DNA of 64,000 bases from Draconibacterium orientale (GCF_000626635.1 NZ_CP007451.1:4384501-4448500), one strand, 5' to 3'; shown: positions 27,528 through 37,300, numbered from the stretch's first letter. The notes: generated by a model from the sequence alone, not told the origin. Program-made: numbers and translations.

Positions 27528-28220
27528 TTATTCTTCTCCCAGATACTTTTTGTAAAGGTCGGGGCGTAACTTTTTAGTACGCTCAATGGCCTGGTCGTGT
27601 TTCCAATCGTCAACCAGTTTGTCGTTTCCACTAAGCAAAACTTCGGGCACTTTCATGCCTTTATATTCTGCCGGACGTGTATAAACCGGTGGGCTTAACA
27701 GGTGATCCTGGAACGAGTCAGTAAGAGCCGATGTTTCGTCGGAAAGCACTCCGGGCAAAAGGCGAACAATTGCATCCGTTATTATTGCAGCGGCCAATTC
27801 GCCACCGGTTAGTACAAAATCGCCCACCGAAATTTCCTTGGTGATATAAGTGTCTCTGATTCGCTGATCAATTCCTTTGTAATGTCCGCAAAGAATGATT
27901 AAATTTTTCTTTAGCGAGAGTTTATTGGCTTCCTGCTGATCAAAAACTCCTCCGTCGGGTGTAGTGAAAATTATCTCATCATAATCGCGTTCGGCTTTTA
28001 ATGTTTCAATAGCTTTTTCAATGGGTTGAATGGCCATTACCATGCCTGCACCCTTGCCAAACGAATAGTCGTCAACTCGTCGGTGTTTGTCTTCCGAAAA
28101 ATCGCGTAAATTATGAATATGTATTTCTGCCAATGCTTTATCCTGCGCGCGTTTTATAATAGAATGTTTAAACGGACTTTCAATAATTTCGGGCAAAACT
28201 GTTATGATATCGATCCTCAT
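27528..28220 (-). CDS. trmD: tRNA (guanine-N1)-methyltransferase TrmD
   Basis: TrmD methylates G37 next to the anticodon of tRNAs reading CNN codons and so protects the reading frame. The knot-fold segments are [12 protein letters not shown] at the N-terminus, [52 protein letters not shown] and [16 protein letters not shown] use ATG 28220, where the family signature begins, and not the one 30 bases upstream. The rpsP-rimM-trmD-rplS order common elsewhere is absent; here it is followed by the M14 peptidase. Confidence 0.96.
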   Translation of the reverse strand: MRIDIITVLPEIIESPFKHSIIKRAQDKALAEIHIHNLRDFSEDKHRRVDDYSFGKGAGMVMAIQPIEKAIETLKAERDYDEIIFTTPDGGVFDQQEANKLSLKKNLIILCGHYKGIDQRIRDTYITKEISVGDFVLTGGELAAAIITDAIVRLLPGVLSDETSALTDSFQDHLLSPPVYTRPAEYKGMKVPEVLLSGNDKLVDDWKHDQAIERTKKLRPDLYKKYLGEE

Positions 28221-28460
28221 TTCTGGAAAAATTTTGCGCAAAGGTAACAATATTTTCAGCTTTGATTACTGTTGGTTATATATCCATTAAACCATGTACT
28301 CTGCCATATTTGCATGCTGCAATTACAAAAGCAGTCAATATGGCATTACTTGAGGGCTCAGAAATGACAAGACCGGTAGGAAAAGTTTGTTGGAACAGGA
28401 ATTGATTTATGGCATGCAGTAATTTGAAAACAAAATTTTAACAACAGAATTAAAAATATT

Positions 28461-28467
28461 AGGAGGA
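28461..28467 (+). promoter_or_regulatory. Strong Shine-Dalgarno site before hsp20
   Basis: AGGAGGA seven bases before ATG 28474 is a consensus anti-16S site, which is rare in Bacteroidota and not seen before other genes in this window. Confidence 0.6.
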
Positions 28468-28473
28468 AAAGTC

Positions 28474-28920
28474 ATGAATTTAGTAAGATTTGAAAACCCA
28501 CGTTACAATGTAAACAGAACTTTAGTTGATGAATTATTCAACAATTTCCTGAGAAATGATTACCACGAAAACTATGTAAATACCTGTGGTACATCGCCGG
28601 CAACCAATGTTTTTGAAACAGAAAAAGAATTCAAAATTGAAGTATTGTTGCCAGGTTTTGTAAAAGAAGATCTTCAGTTGAATGTTCACAAAAATGTATT
28701 GACTGTTAAGGTTGAAAAAGAAGAAAAAGAAAACAACGAGGTTTATAAATATGCACACCGCGAGTTTGGCGCCAAAAATTTCGAGAAGAAATACCGTTTG
28801 CCAAAATCGGTTGATGCAGAAAAGATTAGCGCGAAATTTGAAAATGGAATTTTGAACATCGAACTTCCGAAAAAAGAAGAAGCACTTGAGAAAGAGCCCG
28901 TTGAAATTAAAGTATCATAA
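28474..28920 (+). CDS. hsp20: Hsp20/alpha-crystallin family small heat shock protein
   Basis: This 148-residue cytoplasmic chaperone binds unfolding proteins without ATP. The alpha-crystallin domain runs from about residue 40, with FKIEVLLPGFVKEDLQLNVHKNVLTVKVEKEE, then FGAKNFEKKYRLPKSVDAEKISAKFENGILNIELPKKE. The A-x-x-x-n-G-I/V-L box (FENGILNIELP) is intact. It has an unusually strong Shine-Dalgarno site, which suggests high translation on induction. No CIRCE or sigma-32-like box was recognised in the 250 bases upstream. Confidence 0.95.
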   Translation: MNLVRFENPRYNVNRTLVDELFNNFLRNDYHENYVNTCGTSPATNVFETEKEFKIEVLLPGFVKEDLQLNVHKNVLTVKVEKEEKENNEVYKYAHREFGAKNFEKKYRLPKSVDAEKISAKFENGILNIELPKKEEALEKEPVEIKVS

Positions 28921-28949
28921 TTGGTTTTAAGAGGAAAGGTTATAACGCA

Positions 28950-28986
28950 TAAGCCTGTTTTCGTGAAATACGAAGGCAGGCTTTTT
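28950..28986 (+). terminator. Terminator after hsp20
   Basis: AAGCCTG (from 28951) and CAGGCTT (to 28983) with inner TTCG/CGAA pairs form the stem, followed by TTTTGATG. Confidence 0.8.
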
Positions 28987-29048
28987 GATGTGTTTGTGGT
29001 AGAGTGGTTTTTCTGTAAACAATTGAAAGTATTGATGAATTGTAAAAT

Positions 29049-29092
29049 AAAATGGCTGGAACCAATCAATTCTGGTTCCAGCCATTTTTATA
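29049..29092. terminator. Bidirectional terminator between hsp20 and PQQ-like gene
   Basis: AAATGGCTGGAACCA (29050-29064) pairs perfectly with TGGTTCCAGCCATTT (29073-29087), with T-rich flanks in both directions. Confidence 0.88.
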
Positions 29093-29106
29093 TAAGAGAC
29101 AATTAA

Positions 29107-30390
29107 TTATTCTTCAAAACAATATAAACTTTCAAATCCTCTTAAAATAAGTTGTTTATCAACAAAAACAGGCGACGCGTGAAAATCGTCATCCAGTTTG
29201 TTTGAAGCCAGGATTTCAAAAATCTCACCAGCTTTAATAACTAAACAGATTCCTTTAGCGGCAATGTAAATTTTACCATCGGCCCCGGAAGGAGATGAGA
29301 AAATAGTGCTTATTCCTTCCAGTCTTTCTTTGGAGTAATTTACGCTTCCGTCTTTGGCATCCAAACAGGTTATAACTCCATTGTTTGCACGCAAAAAATA
29401 AAGTTTTCCATCCATGAGCAGAGCACATGGTGTATAGGGTGTATCCTGGTTGTATTCCCATATTATTGCGTCAGTTCCGGTGATGTCGCCACTGGCTTTT
29501 GTCAAATCAATTGCCTGCAAAGCTGCTCCTCTAAAGCCACTCGTTACATACAGCATGTTATTTTCAACCATTGGTACCGGAATTACATTGCCAGTCATTC
29601 CGGTTGACGACCATAAAACGTTTCCATTCTCATAATCGTAGCTCCGAATTCCCGTTGTTGCACTGGTTATTACCTGGGTTTTTCCGTTTGCTTCTACAAC
29701 AAAAGGTGTCGACCAGCTGGTGGGTTCGTCGCGTTCCATTTTCCAAATGTCGTTCCCGTTTTTTTTATCAACACAATATATCCATGAGTCACCTTCGTGG
29801 TCCCATTGTATAAAAAGCCGGTCTTTGTAAAGGTACGGCGACGCACCATCGCCAAAGTTCATGCGCTTTTCCATGGTGCCAAAATCGCGTTTCCAGATAA
29901 TATTCCCGTCAAAATCAAGGCAGTAGAGTCCAAACGAACCGAAGTAGGCATAAATCATTTCGCCGTCGGTACAGGGTGAATTCGAGGCCCAGCTGCTTAA
30001 TTCATGTATTTTGCCCTGAGGAAGATCTGTGGCGACAGTTTTCTCCCAGATAATACTACCATCGTTTCGGTTCACCAGAATTACGTTAAAGTTATGTTCT
30101 ACGTTGGGTGACACTTGCGGATCGATAGATGAATCAGTTGGAACAGCTGTTAAAATTATGATTTTGTCCTCGTAAACAATTGGGGTGGCGTTTCCTCTGC
30201 CGGGTATTGAGGTTTTCCATTTCAGGTTTTTGGTTTCGCTGAAATCAACCGGGGGATTTGCTTTTACAGCCACGCCGTTACCCAGTGGGCCGCGCCATTG
30301 CATCCAGTTATCTTCGGCCTTGGGTTGTGCTTTGCTCGTTGAAACAGCAAAAAGAAAAAGAAGAGAAAATAGAAAGATTTGAGATTTCAT
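29107..30390 (-). CDS. Exported PQQ-like beta-propeller protein
   Basis: A signal peptide (MKSQIFLFSLLFLFAVSTSKAQ) precedes a chain of PQQ-like propeller blades. The repeats contain characteristic aromatic-glycine strands: WMQWRGPLGNG, DGSIIWEKTVAT, DGNIIWKRDFGT, NDIWKMERDEPTSWSTP, NGNVLWSSTG and the final KLDDDFHASPVFVDKQLILRG. These proteins resemble BamB and quinoprotein dehydrogenases, but the cofactor-binding residues of true quinoproteins were not recognised, so it is probably a binding or scaffold protein. In marine Bacteroidota such proteins often lie near planctomycete-like sulfatase genes. Length is 427 residues. Confidence 0.86.
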   Translation of the reverse strand: MKSQIFLFSLLFLFAVSTSKAQPKAEDNWMQWRGPLGNGVAVKANPPVDFSETKNLKWKTSIPGRGNATPIVYEDKIIILTAVPTDSSIDPQVSPNVEHNFNVILVNRNDGSIIWEKTVATDLPQGKIHELSSWASNSPCTDGEMIYAYFGSFGLYCLDFDGNIIWKRDFGTMEKRMNFGDGASPYLYKDRLFIQWDHEGDSWIYCVDKKNGNDIWKMERDEPTSWSTPFVVEANGKTQVITSATTGIRSYDYENGNVLWSSTGMTGNVIPVPMVENNMLYVTSGFRGAALQAIDLTKASGDITGTDAIIWEYNQDTPYTPCALLMDGKLYFLRANNGVITCLDAKDGSVNYSKERLEGISTIFSSPSGADGKIYIAAKGICLVIKAGEIFEILASNKLDDDFHASPVFVDKQLILRGFESLYCFEE

Positions 30391-30448
30391 GGTGGAAATT
30401 TTGGTTTATTTTGATTTTGACTGAAAATACACTTTTTAGTTTAAAGCC

Positions 30449-31162
30449 CTAATCGCTTTCTACCTCAAAGCTGTTTACGGTTTCAAATTGCCAGATCTCT
30501 ACCACTTGCGAAACCGGAATTTCGTAAGGCGAATAATTTCGGTTTAACGAAACCAGTAAAAACTTTTTGTCCTCTAAACGTTTGTAAACCAGTTTGAAAA
30601 CCATGCCTTCATCTCGTGTTACAATAATGCAGGCTTTGCCATCTTTTATGCTGCTCCAGTCTTCTGTAAACGAACAGGTTACCCACGAGCCTTCTTTTAT
30701 GGGCAACATCGAATCGCCCAGAATTTGGAAAGTGCGATACGTTTTATCTTCCGGCAAAAACGGAAGCTTGAACTTGGGCAGCGACGCAATAAAATCCAGA
30801 TCGCCGTAACTGTTAGTATAACCGGCCTGTGCTTTTACCGGAACCATTTCAATGTTTTCTTTGCCCTCTTTATCTACCGAGATCGTCAGAAGCCGAAGCT
30901 TTCTTCCGGTAACATCCACATCAAATCCTTTTTCGATCTGCGAAAGTTGTTCTTCCGACAAAACTTCCAGCCGGTATTTAATCAACGCATCAAGCGATAC
31001 ATTAAAATACTCCGACATTTTTATAAGCACCGGAAAAGGCGGCTGCACATTTTTCTCGTAGCCCGAAAGGGTAGTGCGCGTTAATCCAAGCTCTGTTGCC
31101 AGGTCCATTTGCGATTTCCTGCGGCGTTTTCGTAAGAATTTCAGGTTTTGTGCGAAATGCAT
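30449..31162 (-). CDS. XRE-family repressor with S24 (LexA/UmuD-like) peptidase domain
   Basis: Residues 1-62 hold a Cro/CI-type helix-turn-helix (QMDLATELGLTRTTLSGYEK). The C-terminal part is an S24 self-cleaving domain: the Ala-Gly cleavage point is in KAQAGYTNS near residue 114, the catalytic Ser is in GDSMLPI near residue 151 and the Lys is in VFKLVY near residue 200. This architecture is an SOS-type repressor that self-cleaves on RecA filaments, known for CI and LexA relatives. In many Bacteroidota it is divergent from a Y-family polymerase and a second DnaE; here the same genes follow at 32986 and 34345, separated by an IS110 element. Confidence 0.9.
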   Translation of the reverse strand: MHFAQNLKFLRKRRRKSQMDLATELGLTRTTLSGYEKNVQPPFPVLIKMSEYFNVSLDALIKYRLEVLSEEQLSQIEKGFDVDVTGRKLRLLTISVDKEGKENIEMVPVKAQAGYTNSYGDLDFIASLPKFKLPFLPEDKTYRTFQILGDSMLPIKEGSWVTCSFTEDWSSIKDGKACIIVTRDEGMVFKLVYKRLEDKKFLLVSLNRNYSPYEIPVSQVVEIWQFETVNSFEVESD

Positions 31163-31186
31163 AGTTCGTTGTTTTTAGTAATTGAA

Positions 31187-31225
31187 AGATTGCTTCAGTC
31201 GTGAAGCCTCCTCCTTGCCAATGAC
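31187..31225. repeat. REP-like repeat, half interrupted by IS110
   Basis: AGATTGCTTC at 31188 and the stretch up to CCAATGAC at 31225 match the outer parts of the REP-like unit at 32871-32907 (inverted). The reconstructed continuation lies on the far side of the insertion at 32790 (CAATGACTCATT). Confidence 0.5.
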
Positions 31226-31229
31226 AGAA

Positions 31230-31721
31230 TTAATTTACATTCTGACAATTTACTACTTCCATGTTTAGTTCTTTTGCCAATTTGTTTACTGTTCTCATTT
31301 TATTTATCATTATTTGTTCTTCATATAGTTGTACTCCTTGTTCTGCATAGTCAAGCCCTTTTACCATTACGCGCCAGTAAAGGACTGCCAGTTTTCGGGC
31401 CATTGCCTTTATTGCTATTCTTGGACCTTTTCGCCCACGTAATCGTCTTCCAAATGAGCCTATTGCAATGTCTTTACTGTTTATAAGTCCCTGAGCAATT
31501 ACCCTAAAAATCTGCCCTGCCTTTGGTCTGCCTTTTTTCTTTACATTTCGTCGCATTTTTCCAGAGCTATGCTGCCCCGGAGACAGTCCCAACCAGCTTG
31601 TAAAATGTTTTTCACTTGGCCACCTTGTTAAATCAGGACCGGTTTCTGCCAATAATTGCATCCATGTATAATCGGTAATACCTGATATTAAGGTTGCATC
31701 GTTGCCATTAAAAATATTCAA
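31230..31721 (-). CDS. IS110 transposase, C-terminal part (frameshifted)
   Basis: This is the Transposase_20 half: GNDATLISGITDYTWMQLLAETGPDLTRWPSEKHFTSWLGLSPG is the helix-hairpin-helix-type region with the conserved Ser, followed by KMRRNVKKKGRPKAGQIFRVIAQGL. The nominal TTG start at 31721 is not a real start. The same frame runs upstream as KKKRKAVRHHKPNVERLGPN to an A9 run (complement of 31776-31784), where a -1 shift joins it to the N-terminal part. The full protein would be about 430 residues. Confidence 0.75.
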   Translation of the reverse strand: MNIFNGNDATLISGITDYTWMQLLAETGPDLTRWPSEKHFTSWLGLSPGQHSSGKMRRNVKKKGRPKAGQIFRVIAQGLINSKDIAIGSFGRRLRGRKGPRIAIKAMARKLAVLYWRVMVKGLDYAEQGVQLYEEQIMINKMRTVNKLAKELNMEVVNCQNVN

Positions 31722-32536
31722 CAGGTTTGGGCCAAGCCTTTCAACGTTTGGTTTGTGGTGACGTACTGCTTTACGTTTTTTTTTAGATCCTGACCTTTGC
31801 CTGATTCACCAAGCCTGTTGATTACAACATTTATTTTGCTATCACATTCATTAATTTGTTGCAAACAAAAGTTATATCCATCATAAGCCTGTTTTAGCGC
31901 AAATAATCCGGCATCGGTATACTTGCCTTGCAGAGCTTTTATAACCAAATCCTTTTTCTTACTGAGAACACTACGGTGACACAAGCTAACCAGTACCTGC
32001 TTGTCCCGTTCTCCATTTAGGATTGCTTCTATTATTGCCAGCCCACTTGCCCCGTGTATCTGGCTCAAAACTTCTTTAAGCCTGATATTCATTAACGTTA
32101 ATGCCTTTTGCATCTGATTGATGTACATCGCCGAAGAGTTGATGTGGTCTTCCCGTAATCGCAGATAGCTTCTTAACTCTTTTATGTCAGCATCAACAAC
32201 AAGGCACCGGTTTAACAAGCCATGGCTATGTAGTTGTAGGATCCACTGACAATCTTTTACGTCGGTTTTTCGGCCTGGAACTTGTTTGGTTTGGCGACCA
32301 TCCACCAGCCAAACATCGATACCGGCTTCTTCCAGAATGTCGTATAAAATCACCCAGTAAACACCGGTGGCTTCCATCGCAACTGTTTCAACTTTATGTC
32401 CGACCAAATAGTCCCGTAATTTGTAAAAATCTTCGGTAAAAGTTAAATGGCTTACTACCGGCTGCCCCTCTACGGCTGTAAAAACTTTTTTGGCACCAAT
32501 ATCGATGCCCGCTGCATTAGTCCTGATTTTTTCCAT
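31718..32536 (-). CDS. IS110 transposase, N-terminal part (DEDD domain, frameshifted)
   Basis: This is the RuvC-like DEDD catalytic half. AAGIDIGAKKVFTAV carries the first Asp, AMEATGVYW the Glu and KTDVKDCQWILQLHSHGLL the last Asps. After about residue 245, at the A9 run (complement of 31776-31784), the frame yields a short missense tail ending in TLKGLAQTC. A -1 shift at the A-run continues into the C-terminal part. Either programmed slippage or a one-base loss inactivating the element is possible. Confidence 0.85.
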   Translation of the reverse strand: MEKIRTNAAGIDIGAKKVFTAVEGQPVVSHLTFTEDFYKLRDYLVGHKVETVAMEATGVYWVILYDILEEAGIDVWLVDGRQTKQVPGRKTDVKDCQWILQLHSHGLLNRCLVVDADIKELRSYLRLREDHINSSAMYINQMQKALTLMNIRLKEVLSQIHGASGLAIIEAILNGERDKQVLVSLCHRSVLSKKKDLVIKALQGKYTDAGLFALKQAYDGYNFCLQQINECDSKINVVINRLGESGKGQDLKKNVKQYVTTNQTLKGLAQTC

Positions 32537-32796
32537 CTTTTTTAAATCTTAATTTTACTAATGCCCACACCCAAAAGGGCAAATTGACTATATGTCGGCA
32601 GGCTGCCATTCGGACATATTTGAAAAATCAAACAGTACCACTCATTATGCCTCAATCTTTTGGAACCAAACTCGCAAACAGGTTTAAAACACTATACAAA
32701 GAACGGTCAAACTGTGCAGGCTTGCTGCTAAGTTCGGTATATCTACTGTCATTACCTCATTATGCCCATTAAAAATGGGTGGACTCTCGCAATGAC
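32537..32796 (-). ncRNA. Candidate IS110 bridge RNA region
   Basis: The 260 bases before the transposase start contain no reading frame but several hairpins: ATATGTC...GACATAT (32590-32619) around GGCAGGCTGCC, CCCATT...AATGGG (32765-32779), and GCCC...GGGC near 32563-32580. In the IS110 group this end encodes the bridge RNA that pairs with target and donor DNA. Position and structure suggest the same here; the pairing loops were not assigned. Confidence 0.5.
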
Positions 32797-32815
32797 TCAT
32801 TAAATCAGAACGGAG

Positions 32816-32852
32816 GGGAGTTTGGGCGCGGCTTTGCCGCGCCCAAACTCCC
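32816..32852. repeat. Perfect 17-bp GC-rich hairpin
   Basis: GGGAGTTTGGGCGCGGC (32816-32832), loop TTT, and its exact complement (32836-32852). The T-run needed for an intrinsic terminator is missing on both strands. Confidence 0.75.
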
Positions 32853-32870
32853 TATGCACTATTCAAATTA

Positions 32871-32907
32871 CGTCATTGCGATCCGCCAGCCAGCGGAGAA
32901 GCAATCT
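32871..32907. repeat. REP-like palindrome
   Basis: CGTCATTGCGA ... AGAAGCAATCT surrounds TCCGCCAGCCAGCGGA. The outer parts match the repeat interrupted by the IS110 element at 31187-31225, inverted. Confidence 0.55.
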
Positions 32908-32985
32908 TTTCTTCCTACTTTTCCTTCCAAATATAATAAAAAATGACTAAATTATAGTCGAAAAATTGACGAAAATATCGACATC

Positions 32986-34200
32986 TTGAATCGAAATATT
33001 GTACATATTGATCTGGACACCTTTTTTGTGTCGTGCGAAAGGCTGATGAACCGCGAGTTGATTGGTAAACCGGTGTTGGTCGGAGGTACCAGTGGACGGG
33101 GAGTAGTGGCGGCCTGCAGTTACGAAGCGCGGCAATATGGCGTACATTCGGCCATGCCCATGCAAATGGCCCGCCGGCTTTGTCCCGAGGCTATTGTGGT
33201 AAAAGGAAACAGCTCCATTTACAGCAAATTCTCCGATGAGATAACGGATATTATTAAAGAGGAAGCACCGCTTTACGAAAAATCATCCATCGACGAGTTT
33301 TATATTGATGTAAGCGGAATGGACAAATTTTACGGCTGCTACAAATGGGCGCAGGAGTTGCGTCAGCGCATTATCGATCAGACGCATTTGCCTATTTCTT
33401 TTGGGTTATCGACCAATAAAACGGTATCGAAAGTGGCTACAGGCGAGATAAAACCCAATGGTTATCAGCAAATTGAATACGGGCATGAAAAAGAGTTTCT
33501 GGCACCGCTGCCGGTAAAAAAAATCCCGATGGTGGGCGACCAGACTTACAAAATGCTGCTGAGCATGGGAATCCGTTATGTGAAAACCATCCAGGAGATG
33601 CCTATCGAGCTGATGGACAAAGTGATGGGGAAGAACGGCATTGTGCTGTGGAAAAAGGCACAGGGAATCGATAATTCGTTGGTGGAGCCTTATCACGAGC
33701 GGAAATCCATTTCCTCGTCGCTGACTTTTGAGAAAGATACTATTGATGTGCAGGCGCTGAAAAACCTGCTGCTGGCCATGGCTGAGAAACTGGCTTTTTA
33801 CCTGCGCAACGGAAATAAACTAACGTCGTGTGTTACGGTAACCGTGCGTTACTCCGATTTCGATACCCGCACCCGCCAAAAGCGCATTCCCTACACCTCG
33901 CTCGATCATACGCTAATTCAGACTACGATGGAGCTTTTCGATCAGTTGTACACGCGCCGGGTTTTGGTGCGGCTGGTGGGTGTGCGTTTTAGTCATTTGG
34001 TGGGCGGAAGTTACCAGATGAAACTGTTTGAAGACGATACCAAACTGATAAATCTGTACCAGCGCATGGATAAGATCCGGAATCGTTATGGGCAAAATGC
34101 CGTGCAACGGGCCTCAACACTGGGAACCCGCGGAATCGGACAGATGGCAAATCCGTTTAACGGCCAGCCACCGGTAATTCCGGCACACCGGAGGATGTGA
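32986..34200 (+). CDS. dinB: Y-family DNA polymerase, DinB/UmuC type
   Basis: The 404-residue translesion polymerase has the Y-family signatures HIDLDTFFVSCER (first catalytic Asp) near residue 7, SYEARQYGVHSAMP, and YEKSSIDEFYIDVSGMD near residue 100 with the second catalytic pair. A helix-hairpin-helix follows (VKKIPMVGDQTYKML), then the little finger domain. The start appears to be TTG (32986), since no in-frame ATG fits the conserved N-terminus. The region before it has repeated GTCGA and CGAC halves (32957-32981) that could be the S24 repressor's operator. With the next gene it forms a mutagenic repair cassette. Confidence 0.92.
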   Translation: MNRNIVHIDLDTFFVSCERLMNRELIGKPVLVGGTSGRGVVAACSYEARQYGVHSAMPMQMARRLCPEAIVVKGNSSIYSKFSDEITDIIKEEAPLYEKSSIDEFYIDVSGMDKFYGCYKWAQELRQRIIDQTHLPISFGLSTNKTVSKVATGEIKPNGYQQIEYGHEKEFLAPLPVKKIPMVGDQTYKMLLSMGIRYVKTIQEMPIELMDKVMGKNGIVLWKKAQGIDNSLVEPYHERKSISSSLTFEKDTIDVQALKNLLLAMAEKLAFYLRNGNKLTSCVTVTVRYSDFDTRTRQKRIPYTSLDHTLIQTTMELFDQLYTRRVLVRLVGVRFSHLVGGSYQMKLFEDDTKLINLYQRMDKIRNRYGQNAVQRASTLGTRGIGQMANPFNGQPPVIPAHRRM

Positions 34201-34344
34201 ATTAAGTGATGATGATTAACGATTTAAGAATAATGAAGGAAAAAATGATCAGTGAGTAGTCGCAGTGTTCAGAACCAATGGCTAGTGACCAGTGACTGGA
34301 AACTGATTTAGGCATTCTCGCATTAAAGCATTTACGCATTGTTT

Positions 34345-37300
34345 ATGTTACTAAACAGCCATACCTATTACAGCTACAAATTCGGCACACTTTCCATCGA
34401 CGAGTTGATTGATGAAGCGATTGGAAAAGGCTACAATTCGCTGGTGTTGACCGATATCAACAATACTTCAGCCACCATTGATTTTATCCGCCGCTGCGAA
34501 GGAAAAGATCTGCGTCCGGTTGTGGGCATCGATTTCAGAAATGGCGCACAGCAGCAATATATCGGCATTGCCCAAAATAACAGTGGTTTTCAGAAGCTGA
34601 ACGAGCACCTTACAATGCATTTGCACGAAGAAGCTGATTTTGCAGAACGGGCTCCGGAAATGGAGGACGTGTATTTTATTTACCCGGTTGGGAAAGTACC
34701 TCCAAAACTGTTGCACGAGAATGAATTTATCGGTGTAAAACCAACGCAGATAAGTAAAATATTTGGCGACTTGCGAAACCACCGGGAAAAACTGGTTGTG
34801 TTGCAGTCGGTCACTTTTCGCAATAAACGCGATTTTAATATCCACCGGCTTTTGCGTACGATGGACAACAATACGTTGTTGAGTCGCCTGCCTAAAAGCG
34901 AAGAAGCCAGTCCGGATGAGATTATGTTTCCGCAGGAAAAAATCAGGGAGGTATTTCGCGATTTTCCGGATATTATTGAAAATACACAGCGTCTGATTAA
35001 CAGTTGCACCATTCATTTTACCTTTAAAAAAGCCAAAAACAAAAAATGTTTTACCAACTCACCCGAAGAAGATTTTGAATTGCTTACAAAACTAGCGAAC
35101 AAAGGATTGAAATATCGATTTGGCAGTCCTTCGGAGGCTGTGGTTGCAAGAATGGAGAAAGAGTTGCAGGTGATCCGGCAGATGGATTTTGCCTCGTATT
35201 TTCTTATTAACTGGGACCTGGTGGAGTACGCCCGCCGCGAAGGTTGTTACTATGTAGGGCGGGGAAGTGGCGCCAACAGTATGGTGGCCTATCTGCTGCG
35301 GATTACCGATGTCGATCCCATTGAACTGGACCTGTATTTCGAGCGCTTTATCAATCCATCGCGGCAAAGTCCGCCCGATTTTGACATTGATTTTGCCTCG
35401 CGCGACCGCGATCATATTACCCGCTATATTTTCGACCGGCACGGCTGGAATCACACCGCACTGGTGGGAACCTACATCACTTTCCAGTACAAATCAGTAG
35501 TTCGCGAGCTGGGAAAAGTGTTTGGTTTGCCTACGCACGAAATTGAAAAACTGCAAAAGGTAAAAGATTTCAGCAGTCTTGATGATATTGGGAAACTGGT
35601 ATTGCAGTACAGTAAACTGATTCACGGTTTTCCGAGCCATTTGAGTGTGCACTCCAGCGGTATTCTTATTTCCGAGGAGCCGATTAGTGCGTACTCGGCA
35701 ACGATTATGCCGCCAAAAGGTTTTCCAACCGTTCATTTTAGTATGCTCGAAGCCGAAGACATTGGTTTTGCTAAGTTCGATATTTTGGGGCAGCGTGGTT
35801 TGAGTAAAATTCAGGATGCCATTCAGCTGGTGCAGGAGAATGCCGGTGCCGAAATCGATATTCACGACCTGAAAACGTTTAAGGAAGACCCGCAGATAAA
35901 AGAGCTGCTGAAGCATGGAAATACCATCGGTTGTTTTTATGTGGAATCGCCGGCCATGCGCATGTTGCTAACCAAACTGGAGGCCGACGATTACCTGCGT
36001 TTGGTGGCGGCCAGTTCCATTATTCGCCCGGGTGTGGCACAAAGTGGAATGATGCGCGAGTACATTTTGCGTTACCGCGACCGCAGTCGTTGTGTGGCGG
36101 CTAAAGCCGAAGCACCGGCACTTTATAATTTACTGAAAGAAACCTATGGCGTGATGGTGTACCAGGAGGATGTAATAAAAGTGGCTCACCTTTTTGCAGG
36201 TCTCACGCTGGCCGAGGCGGATATTTTGCGCCGCGGCATGTCGTGGAAATTCAAACAGCGCAACGAATTTGGAAAGATCAAAGATAAATTTTTCTCCAAT
36301 TGTGCCGAACGTGGTTATGCCCACGATTTGGTAAAACGTGTGTGGGAGCAGATCGAGAGTTTTGCCAATTACGCCTTTTCCAAGGGGCACTCGGCGTCGT
36401 ATGCGGTGGAGAGTTTCCAGGCGCTGTTTATAAAGGCGTACTATCCGTTGGAATATATTGTGGCAACCATCAATAACGGCGGCGGTTTTTACCGCACCGA
36501 ATTGTATGTGCATGAGGCGCGCATGCACGGGGCAACCATTTTTCCGCCCTGTGTTAACCGCAGCGAAAAACAAACCGTGATTGACGGAAAAGTTATTCAT
36601 CTTGGCCTGGGATTTTTAAAAAGCCTCGAAACAAATACCATAAATACTGTTTTGAAAGAACGTTACCGTGGTGGTTACTACCAAAATTTACAGGATTTTC
36701 TGGAGCGCGTGCCCATTTCGCTGGAGCAGTTGAGTATTTTGATCCGGATTGGCGCCTTTAATTTTACCCGGAAATCAAAAAAGGAACTGTTGTGGAATGC
36801 GCATTTTATTCTGTCGAAATCGAAAAAGACTGCACCCGAACGAACTTTGTTTAAACAGGAAGTGAAGGAGTTTAAAATCCCGGAATTGTATTATCATCCG
36901 CTGGAAAATGCCTACGACGAAATTGAGTTGCTGGGATTTCCGGTTACCTGTTCACCTTTCCATTTGCTGGAAAATATGCCCTTGCCGCCAACCACTGCCG
37001 CCGATCTGCCTTTTCTGATCAACCAGAATGTAGCTATTGTGGGAAGTCTGGTGCATGTAAAGCGCACCCGCACCAACGATGGCAAAATTATGAGTTTTGG
37101 CGTGTTCATCGATTTAAAAGGGCACTGGATCGACACGGTTCAGTTTCCGGAGATTGCCGCGCGTTACCCTTTTTCGGGTGGTGGGTGCTACCTGATAAAA
37201 GGGAAAGTGGTGGAAGAATTTGGTTTCCTCAGTATCGAAGCCGCCGAAATCTACCGCCTGCCCAACGAGAATATGGAAGAACCATCGACACGGTTAAAGG

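Larger units (their letters stand above)
31219..32796 (-). mobile_element. IS110-family insertion sequence
   Basis: The element of about 1.57 kb is bounded by two copies of CAATGAC (31219-31225 and 32790-32796), which I take as the recombination core. It codes for a DEDD/Tnp20 transposase in two overlapping frames on the minus strand. The stop codon lies 5 bases inside one end, and about 260 non-coding bases precede the start at the other end, as in the IS110 group. It lies in a REP-like repeat between the S24 repressor and the Y-family polymerase gene. Confidence 0.85.

Noticed and set aside
31230-31721. The C-terminal IS110 frame as an independent gene with TTG start
   Set aside because: The frame continues upstream past the TTG with conserved residues, so it is the 3' half of a frameshifted gene.
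32584-32772. A 62-codon plus-strand frame inside the IS110 non-coding end
   Set aside because: It lies antisense to the probable bridge RNA region and shows no protein features.
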